Assembly (NCBI RefSeq): GCF_016792905.1
Contig: NZ_JAEULP010000027.1
Coordinates: 1 to 44,748 of the forward strand
Origin: Tabrizicola sp.
GTDB taxonomy: Bacteria; Pseudomonadota; Alphaproteobacteria; Rhodobacterales; Rhodobacteraceae
Direction: 5' to 3'
DNA length: 44,748 nt
Part shown: positions 1 to 8,605 of the stretch, one piece after another
Layout of the letters: the number at the start of each line of letters is the position of its first letter
Numbering within the stretch: the stretch's first letter is position 1
The notes under the pieces: generated by a model
The model's database searches: none
The model's input: the letters and a program-made list of their open reading frames with translations, nothing else
Told to the model about the DNA's origin: nothing
Program-made: the position numbers and the translations under genes

Positions 1-428
1 AGCCCCCGGAAGAACCCCTGCAACCCCATCTGCGGGTTCAGGATCCACTGCCAGATCAGGCCGGTGACGATGAAGCTCATGCCCTGCGGATACAGGTAGA
101 TCGTCCGCAGCCCGTCCTCGAACCGCACCTTCTGGTCCAGCGCGATAGCCATCAGGAGGCCCAGGATCAGGCTGAGCGCCACGAAAAGCGCGCAGAAGAT
201 GCCAAGGTTGACGACCGAAACCTGCCAGCGGTCATCCGAGAACAGCCGGGCATACTGGAATGTGCCGACGAACTTGCTGGTCGGCAGCATCTTGGAATTG
301 GTGAAGGACATCCAGACCGTCCAGCCCATCGCGAAGAGATAGACGAAGACGACGATCAGCGCCGCCGGTGCGAAGCCCAGGTAGTTGCCCCAGGCGAAGC
401 GGGGGCCGGTTCGTGCGCGTGTCGGCAT
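1..428 (-). CDS. Sugar ABC transporter permease, CUT1 MalF/UgpA type (3' end outside window)
   Basis: Inner-membrane permease subunit of a carbohydrate ABC importer. Only the first 142 codons are present, since the gene runs off the left edge. The start MPTRARTGPRFAW is followed by a hydrophobic helix (about residues 18-40, ending in WTVWMSF as in the first helix of MalF/UgpA permeases). A second helix lies near residues 72-95 and a third begins near LYPQGMSFIVTGLIWQWILN. The ATG at 428 has AGGGAGAA about 8 nt upstream. It lies 23 nt downstream of an SDR gene that follows the solute-binding protein, so all three are probably co-transcribed. The second permease and the ATPase presumably lie beyond the edge. 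Substrate specificity cannot be read from this fragment. Confidence 0.9.
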   Translation of the reverse strand, partial: MPTRARTGPRFAWGNYLGFAPAALIVVFVYLFAMGWTVWMSFTNSKMLPTSKFVGTFQYARLFSDDRWQVSVVNLGIFCALFVALSLILGLLMAIALDQKVRFEDGLRTIYLYPQGMSFIVTGLIWQWILNPQMGLQGFFRG

Positions 429-451
429 GATGGGTTCTCCCTGCGCCTGCG

Positions 452-1300
452 TCAGAGCAGCCGGTTTTCCAGTGGCGTCAGCGAATAGCCGCCGTCGATG
501 ACCATGCATTGCCCGGTCATGTAGCTGGAGGCGTCCGAGGCCAGGAACACCGCCGCCCCCGCCAGTTCGTCCGGCGTGCCGATCCGGTTCATCGCGGCGG
601 GCTTGATCATGTAGCCGTAGGCTTCGTCCGGAAACTCGCTCAGGTAGGGGCCGAGGATGTCGGTCATGATGAACCCCGGCGCGATCGCGTTCACCCGGAT
701 GTTGTGCCGCGCCCATTCGTAGGCAAGGCAGCGCACCAGCATGTTCACCCCGGCCTTCGAGGTGTTGTAGCAGGCCTGCGGATTGCCGTTCGCCACGAAG
801 GCCGACAGCGACGAGGTGACGATGATGTTGCCCGCCTTGCGCGGGATCATGTGCTTCGCGGCGGCCTGGGCGGCGAAGAACACGCCCTTCAGGTTCACGT
901 CCATCAGACGGTCCCACTGGTCCTCGGTCATGTCCTCGGCGTTCACGTCGATGCCGATCCCGGCATTGGCGACCATGATGTCGAGCTTGCCGAGGCGCTT
1001 GACCGTCTCGTCCACCGCAGCATCCAGCGACGCCCGGCTGGTCACGTCGGCCAGCACCGCGAACGACCCCTTGGCCCCGATCTGGCGCAGCTCGGCCGCG
1101 ACCGCCTCGCCTTCCTCCTTCGTCTTCCTCGACACGACCACCACGTCGGCGCCCGCTTCGGCCAGCCCGACGGCGAAGGCCTTGCCAATCCCGCGCGATC
1201 CGCCCGTGACCATGGCGACGCGGCCCTTCAGGTTCAGCCTGTCCGGCACGGTGCCGTTGATGTCGGTGCCGACCCGGCCCTGTTTCAGCGTGATGTTCAT
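452..1300 (-). CDS. SDR-family NAD(P)-dependent oxidoreductase (sugar/polyol dehydrogenase-like)
   Basis: Classical short-chain dehydrogenase/reductase of 282 aa, cytosolic. The cofactor motif TGGSRGIG is at residues 32-39, NAG follows strand 4, and the catalytic Ser and YNTSK (Tyr-x3-Lys) are present. The C-terminal MTGQCMVIDGGYS is typical of the fold. An N-terminal extension of about 25 residues precedes the Rossmann fold. I chose the ATG at 1300 because GGGGAGGG sits just upstream; a longer open frame to 1408 has no such site. It resembles gluconate 5-dehydrogenase or polyol dehydrogenases, but the substrate is not known. It sits between the binding protein and the permease of an ABC transporter, an unusual place that ties it to the imported substrate. 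Confidence 0.88.
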   Translation of the reverse strand: MNITLKQGRVGTDINGTVPDRLNLKGRVAMVTGGSRGIGKAFAVGLAEAGADVVVVSRKTKEEGEAVAAELRQIGAKGSFAVLADVTSRASLDAAVDETVKRLGKLDIMVANAGIGIDVNAEDMTEDQWDRLMDVNLKGVFFAAQAAAKHMIPRKAGNIIVTSSLSAFVANGNPQACYNTSKAGVNMLVRCLAYEWARHNIRVNAIAPGFIMTDILGPYLSEFPDEAYGYMIKPAAMNRIGTPDELAGAAVFLASDASSYMTGQCMVIDGGYSLTPLENRLL

Positions 1301-1334
1301 TGCAGCGCCCTCCCCCTGGCCCGTTTCCTTCGGC

Positions 1335-1363
1335 GGGAGGCGGCGGCCGAACCGCCGCCTCCC
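1335..1363 (-). terminator. 12-bp hairpin between binding-protein and SDR genes (attenuator or 3' stabiliser)
   Basis: GGGAGGCGGCGG at 1335-1346 pairs perfectly with 1352-1363 across a 5-nt loop. No T-run follows on the minus strand, so it is not a classical intrinsic terminator. Stem-loops just after the solute-binding-protein gene are common in ABC importer operons, where they protect the upstream mRNA or reduce read-through. That would give more binding protein than permease. The structure is seen directly; the role is inferred. Confidence 0.6.
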
Positions 1364-1370
1364 CTGTCGA

Positions 1371-2633
1371 TCAACGCATCGAGGCTTCGGTCTCGACCAA
1401 CGCGACATAGGCCTCGATGAACTGGTCCACCGTCATCGCCGGATCGGCCCAGAAGGTCGCCGCCAGGTCCCGTTCGGCGCCGATATAGTCCGGCGTGTTC
1501 AGGAAATCGGTCGCGGCGATCCGCTGGTTCGGGTCTTGCAGCGCCGCCACGCCTTCCTGCGAGCAGGCGTCGAGCGAGGCCATGTCGACATCCAGACGCG
1601 CCGGAACCGACCCCTTCTTGGCGTTGAAGGCGACCTGAACCTCCTTGCTCATCATCGTTGTTGCCAGCAGGGTTTGCGCCTCGTTCAACCCATCTGCGCC
1701 GTCCAGCGGGAAGATGAACGCGTCCGAAGCCACGATGAAGTTCTGGTGCCCGTCGCCGTTGCCCAGAAGCTGGCAGCCGAATTCCACGCCCGGGGTCTGA
1801 CCGGCGGCAAGGTATTCGCCCTTGGCCCAGTCGCCCATGAAGTGGAAGCCGGCCTGCCCGGTGATGACCATGTTGGCCGCAACGTTCCATTCGCGGTTGG
1901 CCGAGCCTTCGTCCGAATAGTCGCGCAGCTTGATGAAGGTCTCGACGACCTTGCGGAATTCGGGCGACTTGACAGCCTCGACGTCGAGGTCGCGGTTGAC
2001 CTTGTAGTAGAGGTCCGCCCCGCCCTCGGTCACGAGAACGGTCCAGAACGTCTGGCCCAGCTGCCAGGGTTGCGCGCCCACGGCCAGCGGGATCGCATTG
2101 CCCTTGGCCTTGATCGCGTCCAGGGCGGCGAAGAGATCGTCCCAGGTGACGGGCTCTTTCGCTCCGGCGGCGTCCAGCACGGACTTGTTGAACCAGACCC
2201 AGTTGTGGCCGTGGTTGTTGATCGGCAGCGCGTAGACATGGCCATCGTCGTAGGTGACAGCTTCCTTGAAGACCTCCGGGATGTTGTCGAGGAAGCCGGT
2301 CTCGGCGCCAGGTCCGTCCAGCGGGGCCAGAAGGCCCGAGGCGACGAGGTCGTCGATCTGCTTGCCCAGCGGCATCTGCGCGGCGGTCGGCGCGTCGCCC
2401 CCGGTGATGCGGCTGATGATGTTGGCGATGGCGACTTCGCCGCCCGCGATGGCGTTGTCCTTCCAGACGCCGCCGGCAGCGGTATAGGCGTCGGCCACCT
2501 GCTTGATTGCGGCAGATTCACCGGCAGAGACCCACCAGTGCATGACCTCGGCTTCCGTGCCTTCGGCAAAGGCCGCCCCTGCGGTCAACGAAAGTGCGGT
2601 CGAGATGGCGAACGCGGATACGGAATGTCTCAT
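1371..2633 (-). CDS. Carbohydrate ABC transporter substrate-binding protein (family 1, CUT1)
   Basis: Periplasmic sugar-binding lipid-free protein of 420 aa. A Sec signal peptide (MRHSVSAFAISTALSLTAGA, cleavage likely after AFA near residue 23) leads into EAEVMHWWVSAGE, the start typical of family 1 extracellular solute-binding proteins. Asn/Trp/aromatic-rich stretches such as LPINNHGHNWVWFNK and FHFMGDWAKGE are usual in the cleft of glucose/mannose-type members. The ATG at 2633 has GGAGGAGGA upstream. It is the first gene of the transporter operon and is preceded by a doubled LacI-type operator at 2715-2742, so it is almost certainly repressed by the adjacent regulator. The ligand is not determined. 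Confidence 0.92.
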   Translation of the reverse strand: MRHSVSAFAISTALSLTAGAAFAEGTEAEVMHWWVSAGESAAIKQVADAYTAAGGVWKDNAIAGGEVAIANIISRITGGDAPTAAQMPLGKQIDDLVASGLLAPLDGPGAETGFLDNIPEVFKEAVTYDDGHVYALPINNHGHNWVWFNKSVLDAAGAKEPVTWDDLFAALDAIKAKGNAIPLAVGAQPWQLGQTFWTVLVTEGGADLYYKVNRDLDVEAVKSPEFRKVVETFIKLRDYSDEGSANREWNVAANMVITGQAGFHFMGDWAKGEYLAAGQTPGVEFGCQLLGNGDGHQNFIVASDAFIFPLDGADGLNEAQTLLATTMMSKEVQVAFNAKKGSVPARLDVDMASLDACSQEGVAALQDPNQRIAATDFLNTPDYIGAERDLAATFWADPAMTVDQFIEAYVALVETEASMR

Positions 2634-2714
2634 GTAGGTCCTCCTCCTGCTGATTTGCGGCGCTTCCCTGCAAGGACTGTCGCAACGCGCTCCGGTCCAG
2701 GCTTTCGTCTTCAT

Positions 2715-2756
2715 TGTAGCGCTAAACTACTTTAGCGCTACACACGCAGGAGTCAA
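2715..2756 (-). promoter_or_regulatory. Doubled LacI-type operator and probable promoter of the transporter operon
   Basis: TGTAGCGCTAAA (2715-2726) and its exact reverse complement TTTAGCGCTACA (2731-2742) are separated by CTAC. This gives two TAGCGCTA cores 16 bp apart. On the minus strand a TTGACT -35 element (2756 down to 2751) stands next to them, with TAAAGT or AAAGTA 16-17 nt downstream inside the repeat, so bound repressor would cover the promoter. The rest of the 307-nt gap (2634-2940) holds only the leader regions of the divergent binding-protein and LacI genes. A similar TTTAACGCTAAA core recurs at three other intergenic sites in the window. Confidence 0.8.
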
Positions 2757-2940
2757 CACTCTATGCTATCGGGCATGACAGGCGGCCGCTTCGAAGATTC
2801 ACAATCGGTTGGCGCGGGTTTGCGCCAGAACGGATCGCCCGGAATGGGGCATCCGGGTCGGGGACCGCGCCATCGACTTCCGAATCGACATGCAGGACGC
2901 GATCACGCATCAATGGCGACAGAACCAAGGACCAGGCAGG

Positions 2941-4020
2941 ATGAACGAGATCGCAGCCAAGCGCGCCCGACGCGGACGACAGACCGACAGGGTGACGGTG
3001 AAGGATGTGGCCGAGGCGGCCGGTGTCTCGATGATGACCGTCTCGAACGTGATCCACAATCGCGCCAATGTCAGCGACCAGCTGCGCCAGCAGGTGCAGC
3101 AGAAGATCGAGGAACTGGGCTATGTGCCGAACCGCGCCGCACAGGAACTGGCGGGCATGGTGCGCCCGCATGTCGGGCTTCTGTACCCCGGGGTGATCAA
3201 CCCGTTCATCGCCGCCGTGATCGTGGGCGCGATGAAGGCGGCGGCGCGGCTGCATGTCGACGTGTCGGTTCAACTGGCCCAGATAGACGACCCCAAGGAG
3301 TTGAAGGCAACGATCACGCGGATGGAGAGCGGCGGGATCGACGGCTTCCTGCTCCCCTCTCCGATCGCGGAGTTCATTGCGGCAAACCCGAAGAAGGTCC
3401 CGCTGTCGGTTCCTGCCGTCGCCCTTGCCCCCGGGCATCCGCTGCCGGGCCTTGCATCCGTAAGGTGCGATGAACGGCAGGCCGCCTATGACCTTGTGTC
3501 GCTGCTGGTTGCGGCCGGGCACGACCGGATCGGCCATGTCGCCGGTCCCGACGCGCAAAGCGGCAGCGCGGCGCGATTGCAGGGCTATGAGATCGCTCTC
3601 CGCGCGCATGGCATCGCGATGCGCCCGGACTGCATCGTCCAAAGCGCGGCGTTCCGGTTTCATGACGGCCTGATCGCTGCGGAAGAGTTGCTGTCCCGCG
3701 AACCAAGGGTGACAGCGATCTTTGCCGCCAACGACACCCTCGCCGCCGCCGTGGTGGCTACCGCCCAAAGACGGGGCATTCCGGTGCCCGCTGCGCTGTC
3801 GGTGGTGGGCTACGACGACTCGCCGGTTGCCGAACAGGTCTGGCCGGGGCTGACAACGGTGCATCAGGACGCACAGGCGATGACCGAGCGGGCAATGGAA
3901 GTGCTGGATGCGGGCATCAGGGCGCGGCGGAAGGACCCGGCGACACCGCTCGTCTCGGATACGGTGATGCCCTACCAGATTGTCGCGCGGTCCTCGGTCG
4001 CCCCGGTCGGAACCTCGTAG
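2941..4020 (+). CDS. LacI-family transcriptional regulator
   Basis: Repressor-type regulator of 359 aa. The LacI helix-turn-helix is at about residues 18-70 (VTVKDVAEAAGVSMMTVSNV, then the hinge GYVPNRAAQELA). A periplasmic-binding-protein-like effector domain follows, including the conserved TAIFAANDTLAAAVV and LSVVGYDDSPVAEQVWPGLTTV segments. The ATG at 2941 is chosen because it puts the HTH at the usual distance from the N-terminus and has AGG-rich sequence upstream; an open frame back to 2809 lacks support. It is divergent from the transporter operon and lies next to the doubled operator. The same operator at three further sites suggests it controls all the catabolic genes up to 12.4 kb. 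The inducer is unknown. Confidence 0.9.
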   Translation: MNEIAAKRARRGRQTDRVTVKDVAEAAGVSMMTVSNVIHNRANVSDQLRQQVQQKIEELGYVPNRAAQELAGMVRPHVGLLYPGVINPFIAAVIVGAMKAAARLHVDVSVQLAQIDDPKELKATITRMESGGIDGFLLPSPIAEFIAANPKKVPLSVPAVALAPGHPLPGLASVRCDERQAAYDLVSLLVAAGHDRIGHVAGPDAQSGSAARLQGYEIALRAHGIAMRPDCIVQSAAFRFHDGLIAAEELLSREPRVTAIFAANDTLAAAVVATAQRRGIPVPAALSVVGYDDSPVAEQVWPGLTTVHQDAQAMTERAMEVLDAGIRARRKDPATPLVSDTVMPYQIVARSSVAPVGTS

Positions 4021-4047
4021 GCGGACGCCCGAAGCGCCCGCCAGAGA

Positions 4048-5499
4048 TCACTGCCTGAACACGTCGCGCAGGATGATCGACTTGACCTGCGTCACCTCGC
4101 GCATGACTTCCGACATGCTTTCCCGACTGTTGCCGCTGGCCTTGTTGCCGCCACCGAAGGGCAATTCCGCCGCCCGGAACCCGCCCGAGGCATTGATCGC
4201 CACATGCCCGGTCTTCAGCTGCCGCGCCACCTGGAGGGCCTTCTTGGTGTCGGGCGTGATGATGCCGCCGCCCAGACCGAACTTGGTGTTGTTATGGATG
4301 CGGATCGCATCCTCGATCCGGTCGAAACCGATGATCGGCCAGACCGGCCCGAAGACCTCCATGTCCCGCGCGATGTCCATGTCAGGGGTTACATCGGCGA
4401 TCACGGTCGGCTCGAAGAAGGCGTATGTGTTCCGCCGCTTGCCGCCGAACATGACCTTGCCGCCCTGCGCCACGGTGTGCTGAACCTGCCGGTCGATTTC
4501 CTCCGCCGCAGGCTTGCCGATCATCGGGCCCATCGTCGTGGCAGGGTCCAGCGGATCGCCCGCCACCAGCGTAGACAGTTGCTCGTCGATCAGCCGTTCC
4601 ATGAAGCGCTTCCTGACCGAGTTGTGGACGATGAAACGCTTCGCCGCGCTGCACGCCTGCCCCGAGTTCCGCGCCTTGTCGCCGGATTCCTTCACCGCAA
4701 GGTCCATGTCGGCATCGTCGCAGATGATCAGCCCGTCATTGCCGCCCAGCTCCATGTAGGTCGGCGTCAGATGGGTGGCCGCGGCGCGGGCGATGGTGAC
4801 GCCGGTGTCGCTTGACCCGGTAAAGTTGATCGCATCCACCCGCGGGTCTTCGCACATCGCATTGCCGACCCGCGCGCCCGAGCCGGTCAGGCACTGCACG
4901 ATCTGCGGAGGAATCCCGGCCTCGATCAGGATCCTGTGGCATTCGATCACCGCCAGCGGGTCATAGGACGGCGCCTTGACCACCACTGCGTTGCCAGCGG
5001 CCAGCGCGCCGCCCACCTTGAAGGCCCAGATCGCCGGCGGAAAGTTGTAGGGCACGATGCAGGCGATGACACCGCGCGGAACGTGCATGGTGAACTGCAG
5101 GTCGTGGTCATAGCCCGGTTCCGTCGAATCCGGCATGACATGGCCGTAGTGATGCTTGGCCACCTCGCAGGACGCCTCAAGGATGTAGGCGACCGAGTCG
5201 AACTCCCACACGGCTTCCGCCATGTAGGGCTTGCCCGCCTCGCGGCTCAGGACCTTGCCCAGCTCCAGCCGCCGCGCCCGGATCATGCCCGCAGCAGCCC
5301 GGATCATGTCGGTGCGTTCCCGCGTCGTCCGGGCCGCCCAGTCCCGTTGCGCCTCCACCGCCACGCCGATGGCATAGGCCACGTCTTCCAGAGTCGCCTC
5401 TGGCACCGTGTCGATCACCTCGCCGGTCGCGGGGTTGATGACGGGACGAGTCTTCCCATCGCTGGCCCCGCGCAGGCCAGCGCCAATGATCATATCCAT
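4048..5499 (-). CDS. NAD(P)-dependent aldehyde dehydrogenase
   Basis: Aldehyde dehydrogenase superfamily member of 483 aa, full length for the family. Catalytic residues are visible: Asn152 in VPYNFP, general-base Glu250 in YMELGGND and nucleophile Cys283 in NSGQACSAAKRF. The C-terminal ELPFGGGNKASGNSRE motif is also present. It oxidises an aldehyde to the acid. It is the last gene of a leftward operon behind two aldolases and a dehydratase, so it probably oxidises the aldehyde released by aldol cleavage, glycolaldehyde or lactaldehyde-like (inference). The start at 5499 is 11 nt below the dehydratase stop, with AAGGAA upstream; a second ATG at 5493 is possible. It converges with the LacI gene, stop codons 27 nt apart. 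Confidence 0.9.
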   Translation of the reverse strand: MDMIIGAGLRGASDGKTRPVINPATGEVIDTVPEATLEDVAYAIGVAVEAQRDWAARTTRERTDMIRAAAGMIRARRLELGKVLSREAGKPYMAEAVWEFDSVAYILEASCEVAKHHYGHVMPDSTEPGYDHDLQFTMHVPRGVIACIVPYNFPPAIWAFKVGGALAAGNAVVVKAPSYDPLAVIECHRILIEAGIPPQIVQCLTGSGARVGNAMCEDPRVDAINFTGSSDTGVTIARAAATHLTPTYMELGGNDGLIICDDADMDLAVKESGDKARNSGQACSAAKRFIVHNSVRKRFMERLIDEQLSTLVAGDPLDPATTMGPMIGKPAAEEIDRQVQHTVAQGGKVMFGGKRRNTYAFFEPTVIADVTPDMDIARDMEVFGPVWPIIGFDRIEDAIRIHNNTKFGLGGGIITPDTKKALQVARQLKTGHVAINASGGFRAAELPFGGGNKASGNSRESMSEVMREVTQVKSIILRDVFRQ

Positions 5500-5510
5500 C
5501 TGATGTTCCT

Positions 5511-6620
5511 TTACGTTTCGTCCGCGTCGCGGATGAAGTCCATGTCCAGTTCCAGCCCGTGGCCCGGTGCCTCGATCACGTCGAGATAGCCGTCATGCGG
5601 CACCTGCGCGTTCTTCCAGACCGAATGCGTCACCGGCTCGAACATCCGCAGGCGTTCGAGGAAGGGCACGATGCCGCAGACCGAGGCGATGGGGATATGG
5701 ATATGCTCCATCGCATGCGGGGCGAACTTGACGTTCCAGGCCTCGCACAGGGCCGCGCATTTCATCATCTCGGTGTAGCCACCCGCCCGCGCACCATCGA
5801 CCTGCACGATGTCGGCGGCATCGGCCATCAGAAGGTCACGGACGCCCCACTTGGTATACTCGTGCTCGCCCGTCCCGAGCGGGATCGTGCTTTTCGCGCG
5901 GAAACGGGCCAGGCCCGGGATGTCGTCGGCGAAGACCGGCTCCTCGATCAGCATCGGGTTCAGTTCCTTGACACGGTCAGCGAACTGGATCGCCGTGGCC
6001 GCGTCCCAGCAGTTGTTGGCGTCGATCATGATGCCGATGCCGTCGCCCAGCGCCTCGCGCACCTTGCGGACGCGCTCCACGTCCCGGCCGGGTTGGCGAC
6101 CGCCGTCGAAACCGATCTTGAACTTGACCATGAAATAGCCTTGGCCAACCATGTCCTGCATCTCTTCGACCAGCTGCTCGTCGCTGTATGTGACCCAGCC
6201 GCCCGAGGCATAGACCGGGATGCGCGACCGCCCGCCGCCCATCAGCCGATGAAGCGGCATCCCCAGCGCCTTGCCCTTCAGGTCGCCAAGCGCGAAGTCG
6301 ATCGCCGACAGTGCACAGAAGAACAGGCCCTTGCGGCCCACCCCCCGGAAGACGCCGAAGAAGTCGCGCCAGATCACCTCGGTGTCGAAGATGTCGCGGC
6401 CCTTCAGCCGGGGCAGCATGTCGTGCAGGATCAGGGCCTTGATCGCCGTGCCGCCGACCTCGTGATAGGTGACGCCCACCCCTTCCAGCCCGGTGTCGGT
6501 CTTTACCCGGACCACCGTCATGCCGATGGTTTCGACGGTGCGCGTGGCGTCTGCCAACCCTGCGGGCGCTGTGGTCGAGACGAGGTGGACCTCGATATCG
6601 GCAATGCGATGTTGCGCCAT
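5511..6620 (-). CDS. Enolase-superfamily sugar-acid dehydratase (mandelate racemase subgroup)
   Basis: Cytosolic 369-aa protein of the mandelate racemase / muconate lactonising family. The N-terminal capping domain is followed by a TIM barrel with KFK (Lys166/Lys168), metal ligands Asp200 (MIDANNCWD), Glu226 (LIEEP) and Glu252 (GTGEHEY), and the Asp275-His302 dyad (VQVDGA, FAPHAM). Lys plus His-Asp catalysis is the pattern of acid-sugar dehydratases, which turn aldonic acids into 2-keto-3-deoxy acids. The specific sugar acid cannot be read from the sequence. The ATG at 6620 has GGGGAGG upstream; the frame is open to 6698 but that would overlap the aldolase gene. It lies between the aldolases and aldehyde dehydrogenase of one operon. 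Confidence 0.9.
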   Translation of the reverse strand: MAQHRIADIEVHLVSTTAPAGLADATRTVETIGMTVVRVKTDTGLEGVGVTYHEVGGTAIKALILHDMLPRLKGRDIFDTEVIWRDFFGVFRGVGRKGLFFCALSAIDFALGDLKGKALGMPLHRLMGGGRSRIPVYASGGWVTYSDEQLVEEMQDMVGQGYFMVKFKIGFDGGRQPGRDVERVRKVREALGDGIGIMIDANNCWDAATAIQFADRVKELNPMLIEEPVFADDIPGLARFRAKSTIPLGTGEHEYTKWGVRDLLMADAADIVQVDGARAGGYTEMMKCAALCEAWNVKFAPHAMEHIHIPIASVCGIVPFLERLRMFEPVTHSVWKNAQVPHDGYLDVIEAPGHGLELDMDFIRDADET

Positions 6621-6676
6621 CTTCGCCTCCCCTGTGTCCGCGCTGCCCGGCTGGGCGCCTGTTTCCGAACGGATGT

Positions 6677-7534
6677 TCACTTCGATCTCCCCGCACACAT
6701 GCAGATGTCCATATAGTCCCGCACCACATCGGCTCCGGCCGTGATCCCGGCCGTGCCGATGGTCATCAGGGCCAAGTCCTTGACGACCTCTGCCGCGATG
6801 GTGTCGGCAGCCGCCTTGACGAAGGCATAGCGCAGCGCAGTGCCGACGTTCATCTTGGCCACGCCCATGCGGATCGCCTGCTGCACCTGATCGCGGGGGA
6901 TCCCCGTGCCGCCGTGCAGCACCAGCGGGATCTTGACCCGCTTGTTGATTTCCTCGACCAGATCGAAGCGCAGCTCTGGCGTCTCGGTATAGAAGCCATG
7001 CGCATTGCCGATGGCGACGGCCAGACAGTCGATCCCGGTATCGGCCAGTTCCACGGCCATCTCGGGATCACATAGGTGCGCGTTCTCCAACTTCGTGCCG
7101 AATTCGTCGGTCATGCCGATGGTGCCGACCTCGCCTTCGACCGTCACGCCGCAGGCATGGGCGATCTTCACCACCTCCCGCGCGTTGGCGGCGTTCTGGG
7201 CGATGGGCAGGTGGCTGCCGTCATACATCACGCTGGTGAAGCCGCCCCGGATCGACCGGATGCAGGTCTCGACCGAATCGCCATGGTCCTGGTGGATGGC
7301 GAAATCGACCTTCAGGTCCTCGGCCACGCCCCTGGCAATCGCAACGGCAATCGAGGCGCTGCCCATATAGGCGATCTCGACCGGGTGGATGCCCAGGATC
7401 ACCGGCGCGCGCAGCTCGGCGGCGGTCCGAAGCACGCACTGGATCATCTCCAGGTTGGCGCAGTTGAAGGCCGGGACCGCATAGCCCCCGGCATGGGCAT
7501 CGGCCATCAGCGTCTTCATCGGGTGCAGGGTCAT
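6677..7534 (-). CDS. Class II (metal-dependent) fructose/tagatose-bisphosphate aldolase family protein
   Basis: Cytosolic aldolase of 285 aa, the length of GatY/KbaY/IolJ-type enzymes. The zinc aldolase signatures are present: VPAFNC near the N-terminus, HQDHGDS with catalytic Asp83 and ligand His84, EGEVGTIG (133-140), AIGNAHG (His179) and LHGGTGIP (His207), then KMNVGTALR for phosphate binding. Family members cleave ketose (bis)phosphates to dihydroxyacetone phosphate and an aldehyde. No sugar kinase is visible nearby, so either it acts on a phosphorylated intermediate made elsewhere or the specificity differs. The start at 7534 has AGAGGA upstream; the ATG at 7519 is an alternative. It is co-oriented with the NanA-like gene 36 nt upstream. 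Confidence 0.88.
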   Translation of the reverse strand: MTLHPMKTLMADAHAGGYAVPAFNCANLEMIQCVLRTAAELRAPVILGIHPVEIAYMGSASIAVAIARGVAEDLKVDFAIHQDHGDSVETCIRSIRGGFTSVMYDGSHLPIAQNAANAREVVKIAHACGVTVEGEVGTIGMTDEFGTKLENAHLCDPEMAVELADTGIDCLAVAIGNAHGFYTETPELRFDLVEEINKRVKIPLVLHGGTGIPRDQVQQAIRMGVAKMNVGTALRYAFVKAAADTIAAEVVKDLALMTIGTAGITAGADVVRDYMDICMCAGRSK

Positions 7535-7570
7535 CTGATCCTCTTTGTCTCTGGCAGGGGATGGCGCGCG

Positions 7571-8473
7571 TCAGGCGGCCAGTTCTGCGGCAATCTGGTC
7601 AAGTCGGCCGCTGGTGGCAGCGGTCAGGATGGCAAGCGGCCTGCGGCAAACCGGGGTGGCGACCACCCCCATCCGGTGCAGAAGGTACTTCAGGCCCGGA
7701 AAGACGCCCACGCGGACCAGTTCGTCGATGACGGCGTTGCACTTCGACTGGACGGCAAGGGCTGCGGCCGGTTGGCCTGCCCCCTGCAACCGCACCAGTT
7801 CCAGGTACGCCGCGCCCAGCACGTTGTAGGTCGATCCGATCCCGCCGTTCGCCCCCATGGAAAGGCCCGCCAGCAGCATCTCGTCATAGCCGTTCAAAAG
7901 CACCTTGCCGGGGAAGGCGCGGGCAAGCTGCTCCATCTGGTACATGTCGATGGCAGTCTGCTTGATCCCGACGACGCCCGGCAGCTCCAGCAATCGCCCC
8001 AGGTCCTCCAGCGTGAAGCTGACGCCGCTCATCGCCGGGATGTTGTAGATGATCAGCGGCATTCCGGCGGCGGCGGACAGGATGTCCTGATAGTAGCCGA
8101 AGATCTCATCCTTGCCGTGCGGGAAGTAGATCGGCGGGATGGCCGACACGGCGTCATAGCGTAGCGTGGCGCAGGCCCTTGCCAGCACCTGCGCATCGCG
8201 GGTTGCGATCGCCCCGACATGGCCGATACGGGCGCTGTCGCCCGCCGCCTCGGCGACCGTTTCGAAAGTGGCGATGCGTTCCGCGACCGAATGCAGAAGG
8301 CCCTCGCCGGTCGATCCCCCGACATAGAAGCCGTCGATTCCCTGCCCCTTCACATGGGCGACCAGGCGGCGCAGGCAGGCGTGCGAGATGTTCTCCTCGG
8401 CGTCGCAGGGGGTCATCAGGGCGGCATGCAGGCGCATCAGGCGGTTGGACTTCGGGTCTTGCATCGTGATCAT
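7571..8473 (-). CDS. N-acetylneuraminate lyase-like class I aldolase (DapA/NanA family)
   Basis: Pyruvate-type Schiff-base aldolase of 300 aa. Catalytic Tyr143 (YNIPAMSG) and Lys171 (GIKQTAIDM) are present, with the carboxylate-binding GGSTGEG at 52-58. The match is closest to sialic acid lyase: YVGGSTGE, YNIPAxSGV, MYQMEQ, NGYDE (194-198) and GGIGSTYN (210-217) all occur in E. coli NanA, and Asp/Glu of NGYDE and Ser of GSTYN line its sugar pocket. No nanE, nanK or sialic acid transporter lies nearby, so I infer cleavage of a 2-keto-3-deoxy acid made by the adjacent dehydratase, releasing pyruvate. The ATG at 8473 has GGAGG upstream. It is first in the operon, behind the operator-promoter at 8606-8641. 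Confidence 0.85.
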   Translation of the reverse strand: MITMQDPKSNRLMRLHAALMTPCDAEENISHACLRRLVAHVKGQGIDGFYVGGSTGEGLLHSVAERIATFETVAEAAGDSARIGHVGAIATRDAQVLARACATLRYDAVSAIPPIYFPHGKDEIFGYYQDILSAAAGMPLIIYNIPAMSGVSFTLEDLGRLLELPGVVGIKQTAIDMYQMEQLARAFPGKVLLNGYDEMLLAGLSMGANGGIGSTYNVLGAAYLELVRLQGAGQPAAALAVQSKCNAVIDELVRVGVFPGLKYLLHRMGVVATPVCRRPLAILTAATSGRLDQIAAELAA

Positions 8474-8605
8474 CTTCCATCCCTCCTTTCCGCCCTGCCA
8501 CTGCAGACTAACGGTTCCCCACGACGAAAGCGGTTGCGCCCCGTCATTGCCGTCCGCCGCGAGGGGCAGTTGCAGTTCCCGGCAAGACCAGGCTTGCGCG
8601 GTTTC

